Positions 7,976 through 17,880 are shown, counted from the first letter of the stretch. The stretch is 64,000 nucleotides of DNA from Massilibacillus massiliensis (GCF_900086705.1 NZ_LT575483.1:1817534-1881533), one strand, 5' to 3'. Notes: generated by a model from the sequence alone, not told the origin. Translations and numbers: made by a program.

Positions 7976-9358
7976 ATGAATGTATTACTTGCAATTGCAG
8001 TTATCGGTTTAATTGGCTGGCTGGTTATAAAAAAATATAAACCCCAAACTGTGTTACTGCTAGGCGGCATTATCTTAATGCTGCTAGCATATGTTATGGG
8101 CTACACAACGAAATTCGTACCAGATAAATTTGCTACAGGCTTTTTCTTTTTTGACATGTTTGAGCACATTAATCAGTTAGCTACTAAAGATGTTGCCGGG
8201 CTGGGCTTAATGATTATGTCTGTTACCGGCTTTGCTAAATACATGGATCACATTGGTGCGAGTTCATCATTGGTATACCTTGCAATGAAACCCTTAGGAC
8301 GTCTCAATGCACCTTATCTTGTCATGTCTTTGAGTTTTTTGCTATGCATGTTCATGGCATTATTTATTCCAAGTGCTTCTGGCTTAGCGATGTTGATGAT
8401 GGTTACGGTATTTCCCATCCTGGTAAAGGTAGGTATCAGCCGTATAGCAGCTGCTTCTATCGTAAGTACAGGGCATCTATTGGATATTGGGCCTGCTTCA
8501 GCCACCAGTCTATTAATTGCTAAAACCTCTGATATCAGTGTGAATCAATATTTTGCCGACTATCAAATTCCCGTCTATATCACGACTGGCATCTGTGCTG
8601 CTTTGGCTCACTATTTCTGGCAGAAATATTTAGATCGCAAAGAAAGTGAAAAATACTCCGGAGATCAGAATTTTGAGGCCGTCATTTCAGAAAATCAAAT
8701 GAAAGGCATGGCGCCGCCCGGTCCTGTTTATTATGTTATTTTACCACTATTACCACTCGTATTCTTACTTGGTTTTAGTGAATATGCCATTGCAACAATA
8801 AAAATGAATGTTGTATTAGCTATGTTTTTAAGTTTATTTATCAGTATGCTTTGCGAATTTATTAGACTCTGGGACTTTAAAAAGGTTTGTGCAAGTATTC
8901 AAATCTTCTTTAAAGGCATGGGTGAGCAATTTACAATGACCGTAACGCTTATTATAGCCGGTGAAACGTTCGCCTATGGCTTACAATCTATCGGTGTCGT
9001 CGATGCTGTTGTGAAAGGCTCTCAAGGAATGGGCATCAGCGCATCATTCATCACACTAGGTATTGTCTCTATTATTACAATGTTTAGTGTCATTATGGGC
9101 TCCGGTGTAGCACCTATGTTTGCTTTTACACCTTTAATTCCAAACATCGCAAAAGGATTAGGAGAAAATCCTGCGGTAATGCTGCTTCCAATGCAAAATG
9201 CCTCTAGCTTAGGGCGCATTATTTCACCAATTAGTGCCGTCATGATTGCCGTAGCCGGCATTGCCAACGTATCAACCGTCGAATTAGTCAAACGCAACTC
9301 CGTACCTGTTATATTATCGTTACTGGTATCGACGATTTGTACTTTCATATTTAATTAA
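7976..9358 (+). CDS. DcuC-family permease
   Basis: A 460-residue membrane protein with about twelve hydrophobic segments, of the DcuC/C4-dicarboxylate carrier family. Visible landmarks are IMSVTGFAKYMDHIGAS in the first third, SASGLAMLMMVTVFPIL, and near the C-terminus IMGSGVAPMFAFTPLIP and QNASSLGRIISPISAVMIAVAG, which are shared almost motif by motif with the second paralog at 24371-25738. The start is the ATG after AGGAGA (nine-base spacing); an upstream in-frame ATG adds 17 charged residues without a ribosome site. It heads an operon with M28 and M20 hydrolases, suggesting import of a peptide or N-acyl amino acid rather than a dicarboxylate. Confidence 0.82.
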   Translation: MNVLLAIAVIGLIGWLVIKKYKPQTVLLLGGIILMLLAYVMGYTTKFVPDKFATGFFFFDMFEHINQLATKDVAGLGLMIMSVTGFAKYMDHIGASSSLVYLAMKPLGRLNAPYLVMSLSFLLCMFMALFIPSASGLAMLMMVTVFPILVKVGISRIAAASIVSTGHLLDIGPASATSLLIAKTSDISVNQYFADYQIPVYITTGICAALAHYFWQKYLDRKESEKYSGDQNFEAVISENQMKGMAPPGPVYYVILPLLPLVFLLGFSEYAIATIKMNVVLAMFLSLFISMLCEFIRLWDFKKVCASIQIFFKGMGEQFTMTVTLIIAGETFAYGLQSIGVVDAVVKGSQGMGISASFITLGIVSIITMFSVIMGSGVAPMFAFTPLIPNIAKGLGENPAVMLLPMQNASSLGRIISPISAVMIAVAGIANVSTVELVKRNSVPVILSLLVSTICTFIFN

Positions 9359-9431
9359 ACTCATAAAAATATTGCACTTAAAATTCAAACAAAGTTTAGC
9401 TATTTAATAATCATTCAAAGGAGTGTGTATT

Positions 9432-11144
9432 ATGATATGTGTTCCGAAATATTTATTTGATTTAGATATTTCCAAAGAAACGTTAATGGAACATGTCGCA
9501 AAAATCTCTAGTTGGGCTAGAATCGCTGGTTCGGAAGAAGAAGCAAACTCATTCGAATATATAAAAAAACAACTTGAAGCGATCGGTGCGGAAGTAACAT
9601 ACCTGCACCACGATGCCTATATTAGCCTTCCAGAATCCGCGTCACTACAAATCGGTAAAACTTCATTTCCTTGTCAAACCCATTCAATGGTTCCTTCAAC
9701 AGACCCAACAGGACTGCAAGCAGAAATTGTATATGTTCCCGGTGGGAAATCTCAATTATCCCAGGAAAATATCCAAGGGAAGTTGGTCATGATTGATGGA
9801 AGAGCTGTCGCAGAACCAGTTTGGATCTCGCAAGATCTGGGTGCTGCAGGTGTGATATTTATTTCTGGTGAGAATATCCATGAGATGTGTATTTCAAAAG
9901 TTTGGGGCTCCCCGACAAAAGATGAACTGGAGCAGCTTCCTAAAATTCCTGTCATTTCAATCACACAAGCAACCGGAGATTTAATTAAAAAGAAAATTTT
10001 CGATACCCCATCTACAGCCACTCTTATTACGTCAGTAAAAACACACTGGTGTCAGATTCCACTTTTAACGGCTGAAATAAAAAGCACACTTAATCCAGAA
10101 AAATTCGTTATGCTTTCAGGTCATGTGGATTCATGGTACTACGGGGCAACCGACAATGCTGCCGCTAATTCGGTAATGCTGGAAATAGGCAGAGTAGCAG
10201 CCCAAAATAAAACGAAACTTCATCGTACATTACGTCTTGTTTTCTTTTCCGGTCATTCACAAGGGCGCTATGCCGGTTCAGCTTGGTATGCTGATCATTT
10301 TTGGGAAGATCTGCATCAGAATTGTTTCTTAAATATCAATGTAGATGTTCTTGGTTGTAAAGGTGCTGAAGATGTCACCAGAGCAGTAACCATGGCTGAA
10401 ACAAAAGACGTCATTGTGGATGTCGTCAAAACAATTACAGGTGCAGAATTTAAGGGAAAACGTTATGCCAGACATGCCGATCAATCATTTTGGGGCGCAG
10501 GAGTTTCATCTGCACTCGCATCATTTTCCAAACAGGTAGTAAAAAATCAGAAAAACGGCGCATTTGTTCAGCCCGCTGGCGGTCCAACGGATCTCGGCTG
10601 GTGGTGGCATACACCACACGACACACTGGATAAAGTTGACGCTGACAATTTATTAAGAGATGGTCGAATTTTTGCCGCTATTACCTTAGATTTCTGTTTT
10701 AGATCGATTATTCCCCTTGATTATCGCAGCTCTGTAGAAGAGTTAGAAACGATTTTACAAGATTGGCAGGCACAAGCTGGTGAACTCTTTGATTTAAGTA
10801 CACCGATCCATAGAATTAAATTACTTAAAGAAGAGGTCAAACGCCTATACTTAGTTGCACCCAATGAAAGTATTGACAATGATAGTATCAAGAAATTTAA
10901 TGCCACGTTATTGAAGCTCGGGCGTATTCTTGTTCAACTCAACTACACCCAAGGCAAGATCTTTGAAAATGATAGAGCAATTTCTCAACCGCCAATGCCC
11001 TCTCTGGCTCTTATAAAAGAATTAAGAACAGCTGATGAAAATAAAAGAAAAGTACTCTTAACAGAATTGGTACGACGTCAAAATTACGTATCCTACGCCT
11101 TGGAACAAGCAATGCAAATCGTCCAGAACTTTCTTCGGGAATAA
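9432..11144 (+). CDS. M28-family metallopeptidase-like protein with PA domain
   Basis: About 570 residues. A protease-associated (PA) insert spans roughly residues 110-200 (GKLVMIDGRAV...GAAGVIFISG). The M28 core follows: GHVDSWYYGATDNAAAN contains the HxD and bridging Asp, NINVDVLG a further Asp, and HTPHDT a histidine. The usual Glu-Glu of the motif is replaced: the sequence reads FFSGHSQGRYAGS. Some M28 relatives appear to share this, so it may be a subfamily with changed chemistry. There is no signal peptide, so it is probably cytoplasmic and acts on what the upstream permease imports. The start is the ATG eight bases after GGAG, not the upstream GTG. Confidence 0.75.
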   Translation: MICVPKYLFDLDISKETLMEHVAKISSWARIAGSEEEANSFEYIKKQLEAIGAEVTYLHHDAYISLPESASLQIGKTSFPCQTHSMVPSTDPTGLQAEIVYVPGGKSQLSQENIQGKLVMIDGRAVAEPVWISQDLGAAGVIFISGENIHEMCISKVWGSPTKDELEQLPKIPVISITQATGDLIKKKIFDTPSTATLITSVKTHWCQIPLLTAEIKSTLNPEKFVMLSGHVDSWYYGATDNAAANSVMLEIGRVAAQNKTKLHRTLRLVFFSGHSQGRYAGSAWYADHFWEDLHQNCFLNINVDVLGCKGAEDVTRAVTMAETKDVIVDVVKTITGAEFKGKRYARHADQSFWGAGVSSALASFSKQVVKNQKNGAFVQPAGGPTDLGWWWHTPHDTLDKVDADNLLRDGRIFAAITLDFCFRSIIPLDYRSSVEELETILQDWQAQAGELFDLSTPIHRIKLLKEEVKRLYLVAPNESIDNDSIKKFNATLLKLGRILVQLNYTQGKIFENDRAISQPPMPSLALIKELRTADENKRKVLLTELVRRQNYVSYALEQAMQIVQNFLRE

Positions 11145-11182
11145 TCCTAATCATATCTTTTGAGAATAGGAGATCGATTATT

Positions 11183-12349
11183 ATGAAAAATACAATCGAA
11201 CAAGAAATTAACAAAATTCAAGAAGAACTCTTAAATTTAAGTCATACGATTCATCAAAATCCTGAAATCCGGTTTCAGGAGAAAAAAGCTGTGAAATGGC
11301 AGACACAGCTGCTAAAAAGTCATGGATTTAGTATAGAGACACCTTTTGCAGGATTAGACACTTCTTATAAAGCAACGATTAAAGGACATGGCAATGGTCC
11401 TCGTGTTGCTTTTTTAGCTGAATATGATGCACTTGAGGGTGTGGGACATGGATGTGGTCACAATATGATTGCTACGATGTCTGTCGGCGCCGCCATCGGA
11501 CTGTCTAAAATTGCAGACAAAATTGATGGTGAAATCATTGTACTAGGCTGTCCAGCAGAAGAAAGCGGCAAAGGAAAAGTCGTTATGATCAACAATGATG
11601 GCTTCGAAGGTATCGATTATGCTATGATGATTCATCCATCTACGAGAAATCTGATTGGAAGAGGTGGCCTGGCAGCTGTTGTACTGGATATTGAATTTCA
11701 GGGAAAGGCAGCGCATTCTAAGGAACCTGCTGAAGGCATTAATGCACTGACTGCCATTATTAAAACTTTTAGTGGGATTGATACTTTACGACAAGTTTGG
11801 AAAGATGATGCACGAATCAATGGCATTATCACCGCTGGAGGTATAGCCCCTAATATTATTCCTGAATATGCGGCTGCTCGTTTTACAGTTAGAGCAAAAA
11901 CCAGTGCATATCTTTCAAAAATGATAAAAGATATTGAAAGAGTGGTTGAAGCTGCAGCAATGATCACCGGAGCAAAACCACAAATCAAATCTGGGTTAAT
12001 GTCTACCGAGCGCTATTCAAATGCATTGATGGGGAATCTCTTCAAAGACAATATGGCTATGTTAGGAGAAGTGATGCAACATCCGCCGAAAGGATTATCC
12101 GTTGGTTCCTCGGATATCGGTAACGTATCTATGATTATACCTACGATTCACGAATATATCGCAATTGCTCCTACTACAGTTAAAAACCATACAAAAGAAT
12201 TCGCACAAGCCGCTCGATCGGAAAAGGCTGATGAAATGCTCCTAAAAGGAGCTAAAGGGCTAGCAATGACTGCACTAGATATATTTTCAAGCAAAACATT
12301 GCAAGAAGAAATATACAGCGAGTTTAAAAATACGGTATTACATGAATAA
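11183..12349 (+). CDS. M20-family amidohydrolase (AbgB/HipO-like)
   Basis: A 388-residue M20D-type zinc amidohydrolase. Metal-site motifs are AEYDALEGVGHGCGHN (residues 77-92, with the metal-binding Cys-Gly-His), GCPAEESGKGK (catalytic and metal Glu pair) and MIHPSTR. A dimerisation domain lies in the middle. Relatives remove acyl groups from amino acids, or hydrolyse aminobenzoyl-glutamate. It lies 38 bp after the M28 gene and ends the operon before a good terminator. The likely role is the last hydrolytic step for the compound imported by the DcuC-family permease. The family is sure; the substrate is not. Confidence 0.88.
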   Translation: MKNTIEQEINKIQEELLNLSHTIHQNPEIRFQEKKAVKWQTQLLKSHGFSIETPFAGLDTSYKATIKGHGNGPRVAFLAEYDALEGVGHGCGHNMIATMSVGAAIGLSKIADKIDGEIIVLGCPAEESGKGKVVMINNDGFEGIDYAMMIHPSTRNLIGRGGLAAVVLDIEFQGKAAHSKEPAEGINALTAIIKTFSGIDTLRQVWKDDARINGIITAGGIAPNIIPEYAAARFTVRAKTSAYLSKMIKDIERVVEAAAMITGAKPQIKSGLMSTERYSNALMGNLFKDNMAMLGEVMQHPPKGLSVGSSDIGNVSMIIPTIHEYIAIAPTTVKNHTKEFAQAARSEKADEMLLKGAKGLAMTALDIFSSKTLQEEIYSEFKNTVLHE

Positions 12350-12420
12350 CACATTCAATTAAACTAAAATCTTGCTGAAGATCACCACCAGCAAATAATC
12401 GATGAATATTAGACGCCAAC

Positions 12421-12460
12421 AGAGCCTATAAACTACAAAAGTTTATAGGCTCTGTTTATT
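12421..12460 (+). terminator. Rho-independent terminator of the permease/peptidase operon
   Basis: AGAGCCTATAAACT and AGTTTATAGGCTCT form a perfect 14-bp stem with a 5-base loop, followed by GTTTATTT on the plus strand. It separates this operon from the convergent uxaBA gene. Confidence 0.85.
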
Positions 12461-12490
12461 TCACTTATCTTAAGTAAAATTTATCTTTTT

Positions 12491-15472
12491 TTACATCGTC
12501 ACACCATTTTTCCAAATTGCAATTTCATGAAATTCCATTTCTTCCGCTTTGGCTTTTTGTCCGGAAGCAACCGCTATAATATAGTCTACCAATGCATCCC
12601 GCAATAGGTTCATCTCTTGTCCATTCACTAAACTTCCGGCATTAAAATCAATCCAATTTTGCTTACGCAGAGATAACGCATGATTTGTGGAAATTTTTAC
12701 AGTTGGTACGACGGTGCCCCAAGGCGTACCCCGCCCGGTCGAAAAAAGAATCAATTGACAGCCGGCTGCTGCCAGAGCAGTCGTAGACACAGCATCATTG
12801 CCCGGTCCCTGCAAAACCTGTAATCCTTTTTTCTCAACGCATTGCCCATATTCGAGTACATCCACCACTGCAGCTCTGCCGCCCTTTTGCACACACCCTA
12901 AAGATTTATCTTCAAGGGTTGAAATCCCTCCTTTTTTATTGCCGGGAGAAGGATTTTCATATACCGTCTGATGATGACTTTCAAAATAGTTTTTGAAAGA
13001 ATTGATTAAATCCACCATCTTGTGAAACACCTGCGCATTTTGTGACCGATTCATCAGCAGCGTTTCCGCGCCAAACATTTCGGGCACTTCCGTCAATACA
13101 GCTGTCCCGCCGCTGCCGACAAGAAGATCCGAAAAGGTACCAATCAATGGATTGGCCGTAATTCCCGACAGACCATCTGACCCACCACATTTAAGCCCAA
13201 CGACCAATTCCTCAAATGGACACAATGTTCGCCGACTTTGTCCTGCATAAGTAAATAGTTCTTTGAGAAGATTTTCAGCCGCCGCAAATTCATCTTCCGC
13301 TTCTTGGGCGACAATAAATTTAACGCGTTTATCATCATATTCCCCTAATACTTGTTTGAATACCTCGACGTTGTTATTTTCACAGCCCAATCCAACGATG
13401 AGTACCGCTCCAGCATTAGGATGTTTCACGAAATCTGCTAAGATTTGTTGCGTTGCTTCTTGATCCTCACTCATTTGCGAGCAACCATAAGGATGCGTAA
13501 GCGCAATACAATCGTCGACATGCGCGTATTGACCAAGCAACTTCTTCCCAGCCTGTGCCAAAAGCTGCACAGTGCGATTTACGCAACTTACCGTCGGAAT
13601 AATCCATACTTGATTGCGAGTGCCTACCTTCCCATTATTGCGTCGATATCCTTGAAAGACTCGTGCTTGCTTTGGCAGTATCGGTACAGCTACGGGCTCA
13701 TATCGGTACTCTTTTTTTTCATCGAGTTTTGTCACGATATTATGCGTATGAACCCAACTACCTTTCTCTATAACCATGCTGCTGCTGCCAATTGGAAAAC
13801 CGTATTTTATAATATCTTCTTGCGATCCAATCTTTTGCAAAGCAAATTTATGTCCACGAGGAATCGTCTCTGTTAAGAGGATACTTTGACCTTGAAGCCT
13901 AACCTCTGACCCTTTTTTTAAATCCCGTAAAGCAACTGCTACTGTATCCTCCTCATGGATATGCAGTGCATCGACTGTCTGCACTTCGCAAATCCGCGCC
14001 ATTACTGCCGCTATCCCCTTCCGATCCATCTCAAATAAAAATCCGCCAATCTGCTCTGTCATTTCTTTGCAGACACTGGAGTCCTTTTTCCACAATTTTT
14101 GACTTTTTAATACCGCCTGCGCGACCTGATTCGCTGACACAAGTGTACCTTCATACATCTGCCAAGCCTTACGCATTGCAACAACGGCTGCGGCATCATC
14201 AATTATTTCGTATATTTCGCTGCCACGCTGTCCTTGTACGAGATTACCCGCACCTCGGTCATTTTTATAAAGCATGATATAAGCAGCAAAAGAAAACAAT
14301 AATCTTTCCGGGCAAGCAGAAAATTTTTCAATATATGCTTCAATAGACGGAATCACCCTTGTATAAAATTTTGAAGATGAATTCAACAAAATACTTAACA
14401 GATAATGTGTAATAAATGGGTTTTGAAAACGTTCTATTACTGCATCGGCAAATGACGTTAACATACCGCCATCCAAATCAATCGAAGGGATGATTTCTTT
14501 ATATACCGTCTGCCGGACAAACTTTCCTGCAATTGGATCCGCCATCATTGCCCCAACTGTATCTATTCCCGCTAAAAAAGCGGCTGGAACACTTGCCGTA
14601 TGTGCACCGTTTAAAATTCGCACTTTCCGCTTACGATAGGCCGCAATCTCTCGTTCAATCACGACATTTAAACCAATCTTGGAAAACGGGAGCTTTTCTT
14701 CAAGTGATGCATCACCTTCAATGGCAAAAAAGTGAAATACTTCACCACAAACCATGAGCTGATCTTCATAGCCAAGTTCAGCGACAAATTTATCGGCATT
14801 GGCCTTCGGATAACCACTAACAACACGATCAACGAGTGTATTTAAAAACAGATTATGTTCTTCAATCCACTGTTTAAAGCCCATCGGTAGCTTCCAATCG
14901 CTGCAATATCGCAATACAAGCTTTTTCAATACTGTACCATTTTCCTCCAACAACTCACAAGGAACAATCAGCATGCCTTTATCTGCCGCACCCTGAAAAA
15001 ATTTATAACGATGATATAGATAAAGTGTTAATTTCCCCGGGTAGGATAGTGGCGGCTCCATATCCGCCGTATCTTTCGAATCGTAGGGCAGCCCTGCTTC
15101 TGTTGTATTTGAAAAAACATAAGAAATCTCCGGATTTTCTGCACATTTTAAGCAATCATGCCAATCCTTATAGGGATTGATTCCTCGGCTTACAGATGTA
15201 ATAATCTCCCTTTCATCGACAACCTGACCGTCTTTTATTCCTTGCAAAATCGTTGTATATAGACCATTTTGTGCATTGAGTTTGTCGACAACTTTACCAT
15301 GCGGCGTTGGTTGCACCGCAACAATGCGTCCATTGAACAAACCTTTTTTATTCAACTGATGGATCATCCAATCAACAAATCCCCGCAGAAAGTTGCCCTC
15401 ACCGAACTGAATGATTTTCTCCGGCAAATCACTTTCTAAATTCTTATTATAAGACAAATTTAACTTTTTCAT
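12491..15472 (-). CDS. uxaBA: Fused tagaturonate reductase - altronate dehydratase (UxaB-UxaA)
   Basis: A 993-residue protein carrying two normally separate enzymes. Residues 1-498 are a tagaturonate reductase of the mannitol dehydrogenase family: N-terminal IIQFGEGNFLRGFVDWMI is the NAD-binding start and RKRKVRILNGAHTASVPAAFLAG the catalytic region. Residues 499-993 are altronate dehydratase: a SAF-type N-terminal domain (DTVAVALRDL...RGHKFAL), then THPYGCSQ, GLGCENN, LKCGGSDGLSGITANP, EVPEMFGAE and STGRGTPWG, the iron-binding and active-site motifs. It would convert D-tagaturonate to D-altronate and then to 2-keto-3-deoxygluconate. No stop interrupts the junction (about 13978). The start follows GAGG with seven-base spacing, ten bases after the MFS gene. 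Confidence 0.92.
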   Translation of the reverse strand: MKKLNLSYNKNLESDLPEKIIQFGEGNFLRGFVDWMIHQLNKKGLFNGRIVAVQPTPHGKVVDKLNAQNGLYTTILQGIKDGQVVDEREIITSVSRGINPYKDWHDCLKCAENPEISYVFSNTTEAGLPYDSKDTADMEPPLSYPGKLTLYLYHRYKFFQGAADKGMLIVPCELLEENGTVLKKLVLRYCSDWKLPMGFKQWIEEHNLFLNTLVDRVVSGYPKANADKFVAELGYEDQLMVCGEVFHFFAIEGDASLEEKLPFSKIGLNVVIEREIAAYRKRKVRILNGAHTASVPAAFLAGIDTVGAMMADPIAGKFVRQTVYKEIIPSIDLDGGMLTSFADAVIERFQNPFITHYLLSILLNSSSKFYTRVIPSIEAYIEKFSACPERLLFSFAAYIMLYKNDRGAGNLVQGQRGSEIYEIIDDAAAVVAMRKAWQMYEGTLVSANQVAQAVLKSQKLWKKDSSVCKEMTEQIGGFLFEMDRKGIAAVMARICEVQTVDALHIHEEDTVAVALRDLKKGSEVRLQGQSILLTETIPRGHKFALQKIGSQEDIIKYGFPIGSSSMVIEKGSWVHTHNIVTKLDEKKEYRYEPVAVPILPKQARVFQGYRRNNGKVGTRNQVWIIPTVSCVNRTVQLLAQAGKKLLGQYAHVDDCIALTHPYGCSQMSEDQEATQQILADFVKHPNAGAVLIVGLGCENNNVEVFKQVLGEYDDKRVKFIVAQEAEDEFAAAENLLKELFTYAGQSRRTLCPFEELVVGLKCGGSDGLSGITANPLIGTFSDLLVGSGGTAVLTEVPEMFGAETLLMNRSQNAQVFHKMVDLINSFKNYFESHHQTVYENPSPGNKKGGISTLEDKSLGCVQKGGRAAVVDVLEYGQCVEKKGLQVLQGPGNDAVSTTALAAAGCQLILFSTGRGTPWGTVVPTVKISTNHALSLRKQNWIDFNAGSLVNGQEMNLLRDALVDYIIAVASGQKAKAEEMEFHEIAIWKNGVTM

Positions 15473-15482
15473 TATGCAACCT

Positions 15483-16808
15483 CTATTCTCCGTTTCCAGA
15501 TAAAGTTTGGCCTCCACTTTTAAAACAAGGTTCCGGTTCAATTGCTTTCAATTCCGTCAAATAAAAACCATATGTAATTGCACCGACTAGACAAGCTGCC
15601 CCGGAAACAACCAATGCCGTACCAAAATTTCCGCTGCTGCTAATCAAATATCCCGTAATAATCGGGCCAAGAAAACCACCGATATTGGATGCACAATTTT
15701 GAATTCCACCCAAAACAGATGTCATATTACGCGGTGCAACATCACCAGGCAGTGACCATAAAGCCGCACCGGCAAAAGCTAACCCTGCATAAGAAATACA
15801 TAGTAAAAACATTGCCACCGCATTCGACTCTACAAGCCCAGCAAACGTAACAGAAGTCGCCAAAAGCATGCCGATGACAAGATTGGTTTTTCTGGCTTTC
15901 GTTAAATTGCCCGTCTTTTGATACGTATAATCCGTAAACCATCCACCAAACCATTGGCTTAAAATCCCGCACAACGGTGGCAGCATCGCCATCCACCCCA
16001 TCGTTGTCAATTGCATCCCACGGTCATTGACCAAATACGTCGGAAACCAAGTAATAAAAAAATACACTGCATAATTCAAGCAAAAGAAGCCAATGCACAT
16101 TGCTTTTACATTACGATACTTTAATAATTCATACCATTTCATTGGCTGGGTTTTATCTATTCCCTCTTTTTTCACTTGATTATCACGAATATACCGCAGT
16201 TCCAATTCATTAATGAATTTATGTCTTTCCGGATCATTATAATACGCCAGCCATGCAACCGCCCAAACCAATCCAATCGCGCCGCAAACAATAAAAGGAA
16301 CTTGCCACCCATACGCCATTACCATCCAGGCAACCAACGGCATCGCAAACGCTGTACCGAATTTACTGCCACTGTCAAACAAGGCCGTCACTTTTCCGCG
16401 TTCATTATCGGGGAACCACTTCGCTGTAATTCCAGCATTACAAGGATACACCCCGGCTTCCCCCATCCCCATAAACAATCTGGCTCCAATGAGACCACTG
16501 ATGGTTCTTGCGCCAGCGGTTGCCGCCGTTGCCAAAGACCACCAAACAACAGCTACGGCAAGACACAATCGCTGGCCAACGCGGTCTGCCAGCCACCCTG
16601 TTGGAATTTGGAACAACGCATAGCTTAAGAAAAACATCGACATAACCCATCCCATATCCGTCGAAGTCAGATTCAGTTCTTTCATCATCGTTGGTGCAGC
16701 CGCAGACATAACTGTGCGATCCAGATAATTAATTGCAATTGCACCTAGCATAAATAGCGCTACAACATATCTTGCTTTTGTCATTTTTTGTGTTTTTGCA
16801 TCTTTCAT
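15483..16808 (-). CDS. MFS sugar-acid transporter (ACS family, ExuT/LgoT-like)
   Basis: A 441-residue major facilitator with twelve predicted membrane spans, of the anion:cation symporter family. Signatures: NYLDRTVMSAAAP in span 1, IPTGWLADRVGQR after span 2, GARLFMGMGEAGVYPCNAGITAKWFPDNERGK covering spans 4-5. Members take up hexuronates, galactonate or glucarate with protons. Between an LgoD-like dehydrogenase and UxaB-UxaA, the likeliest substrate is L-galactonate or galacturonate. The ribosome site GGGGG is seven bases from the ATG. Confidence 0.87.
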   Translation of the reverse strand: MKDAKTQKMTKARYVVALFMLGAIAINYLDRTVMSAAAPTMMKELNLTSTDMGWVMSMFFLSYALFQIPTGWLADRVGQRLCLAVAVVWWSLATAATAGARTISGLIGARLFMGMGEAGVYPCNAGITAKWFPDNERGKVTALFDSGSKFGTAFAMPLVAWMVMAYGWQVPFIVCGAIGLVWAVAWLAYYNDPERHKFINELELRYIRDNQVKKEGIDKTQPMKWYELLKYRNVKAMCIGFFCLNYAVYFFITWFPTYLVNDRGMQLTTMGWMAMLPPLCGILSQWFGGWFTDYTYQKTGNLTKARKTNLVIGMLLATSVTFAGLVESNAVAMFLLCISYAGLAFAGAALWSLPGDVAPRNMTSVLGGIQNCASNIGGFLGPIITGYLISSSGNFGTALVVSGAACLVGAITYGFYLTELKAIEPEPCFKSGGQTLSGNGE

Positions 16809-16860
16809 TTTACAACCCCCTTAAATTACACTGCGCAGACTTTCAAAACGATTTATTTCA

Positions 16861-17880
16861 TTAAAATTCCAAGACTACTTTTAACATTGAAGCAGCATTT
16901 TTATCAAAATCAGCAAATGCTTTGGCTGCATCTTCCATCTTGTAAGTATTCGTAACAATTTTCTCTAAATCAACTCTTCCGCTTTTCACTAAGTCAATCA
17001 ATTCTAAAAAATCCTTTTTTAATGCGTTTCTCGAACCAAAAACATTCAATTCTTTTTTCTGCAATAATGTAAAATCAAAATCATGCGTTTTTTTCCCTAC
17101 ACCAATTTGTATCATTTTGCCGCCAAAAGCCACCGCATCAATACAATTTTGAAAAGTTGCGGGCAAGCCGACCGCTTCAATTGTAACGTCAAACCCTTTA
17201 TCTACTGTATACTCATTTACTTTCTTCGTGAAATTTTCAGCAGTATCATTCAGAATGCCGCCTTCCAGATCAAACGTATGAATCGCATACTCTATTTTCT
17301 CTTTTGCTACATCGGCAATATAAACCTTTGCGCCCAATGCTTTTGCAGATACAGCCGCCAACACCCCGATGGTTCCCGCACCAAGGACCAAAACCCTATC
17401 TCCTTTTTGCACATTCGCTCGACTGACACCATGATAGCTAATACAAAAAGGCTCAATCAGTGCCAATGTTTTCGCAGGCAACCCTTTTCCATCATAAATT
17501 CGATCTATTGGCATTGTAATATATTCTGAAAAAGCGCCATCTCGCTGTGCCCCCAGCGTTTCATTGTGGGTACAGCAATTTACTAACCCGCGTTCGCAAG
17601 AATAACAATTTTTGCAATTAAAATATGGATTACAAGTCACGATCATTCCCGCCTTAAGCCCCTGTGCATTGACCCCAACTTCAATAATCTCCGCTGAAAA
17701 CTCATGCCCAGGAATTCTGGGATAAGAAGCGTACGCAAAAGTTCCTCGATACGTCCCTAAATCACTGCCGCAAATTCCGCCATATAAAACCTTAAGTAAA
17801 GCTTCTCCTTTTTTCAGTACCGGATCTTTGACTTCACGAATTTCCACATTTCCCGGCTCATTAATGATAATACTTTTCAT
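16861..17880 (-). CDS. Zinc-dependent medium-chain dehydrogenase, LgoD-like (L-galactonate 5-dehydrogenase candidate)
   Basis: About 339 residues of the zinc alcohol dehydrogenase family. Catalytic zinc ligands lie in GGICGSDLGT and GHEFSAEI; the structural zinc has four cysteines in NPYFNCKNCYSCERGLVNCC; the NAD loop is VLGAGTIGVLAA. The closing GSRNALKKDFLELIDLVKSG resembles E. coli LgoD (YjjN). LgoD oxidises L-galactonate to D-tagaturonate, exactly the substrate of the UxaB half encoded downstream. It is the first gene after the -24/-12 promoter at 17999-18014. The start chosen gives ten-base spacing from GAGAGG; an ATG six bases upstream is a close alternative. L-gulonate or threonine dehydrogenase activity cannot be excluded. 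Confidence 0.75.
   Translation of the reverse strand: MKSIIINEPGNVEIREVKDPVLKKGEALLKVLYGGICGSDLGTYRGTFAYASYPRIPGHEFSAEIIEVGVNAQGLKAGMIVTCNPYFNCKNCYSCERGLVNCCTHNETLGAQRDGAFSEYITMPIDRIYDGKGLPAKTLALIEPFCISYHGVSRANVQKGDRVLVLGAGTIGVLAAVSAKALGAKVYIADVAKEKIEYAIHTFDLEGGILNDTAENFTKKVNEYTVDKGFDVTIEAVGLPATFQNCIDAVAFGGKMIQIGVGKKTHDFDFTLLQKKELNVFGSRNALKKDFLELIDLVKSGRVDLEKIVTNTYKMEDAAKAFADFDKNAASMLKVVLEF

Noticed and set aside
13445-13876. 143-residue plus-strand frame inside uxaBA
   Set aside because: Antisense shadow of conserved UxaA coding sequence with no family resemblance.
15473-15541. Longer N-terminus for the UxaB-UxaA fusion
   Set aside because: It overlaps the end of the MFS gene, has no ribosome site and adds residues before the conserved UxaB start.
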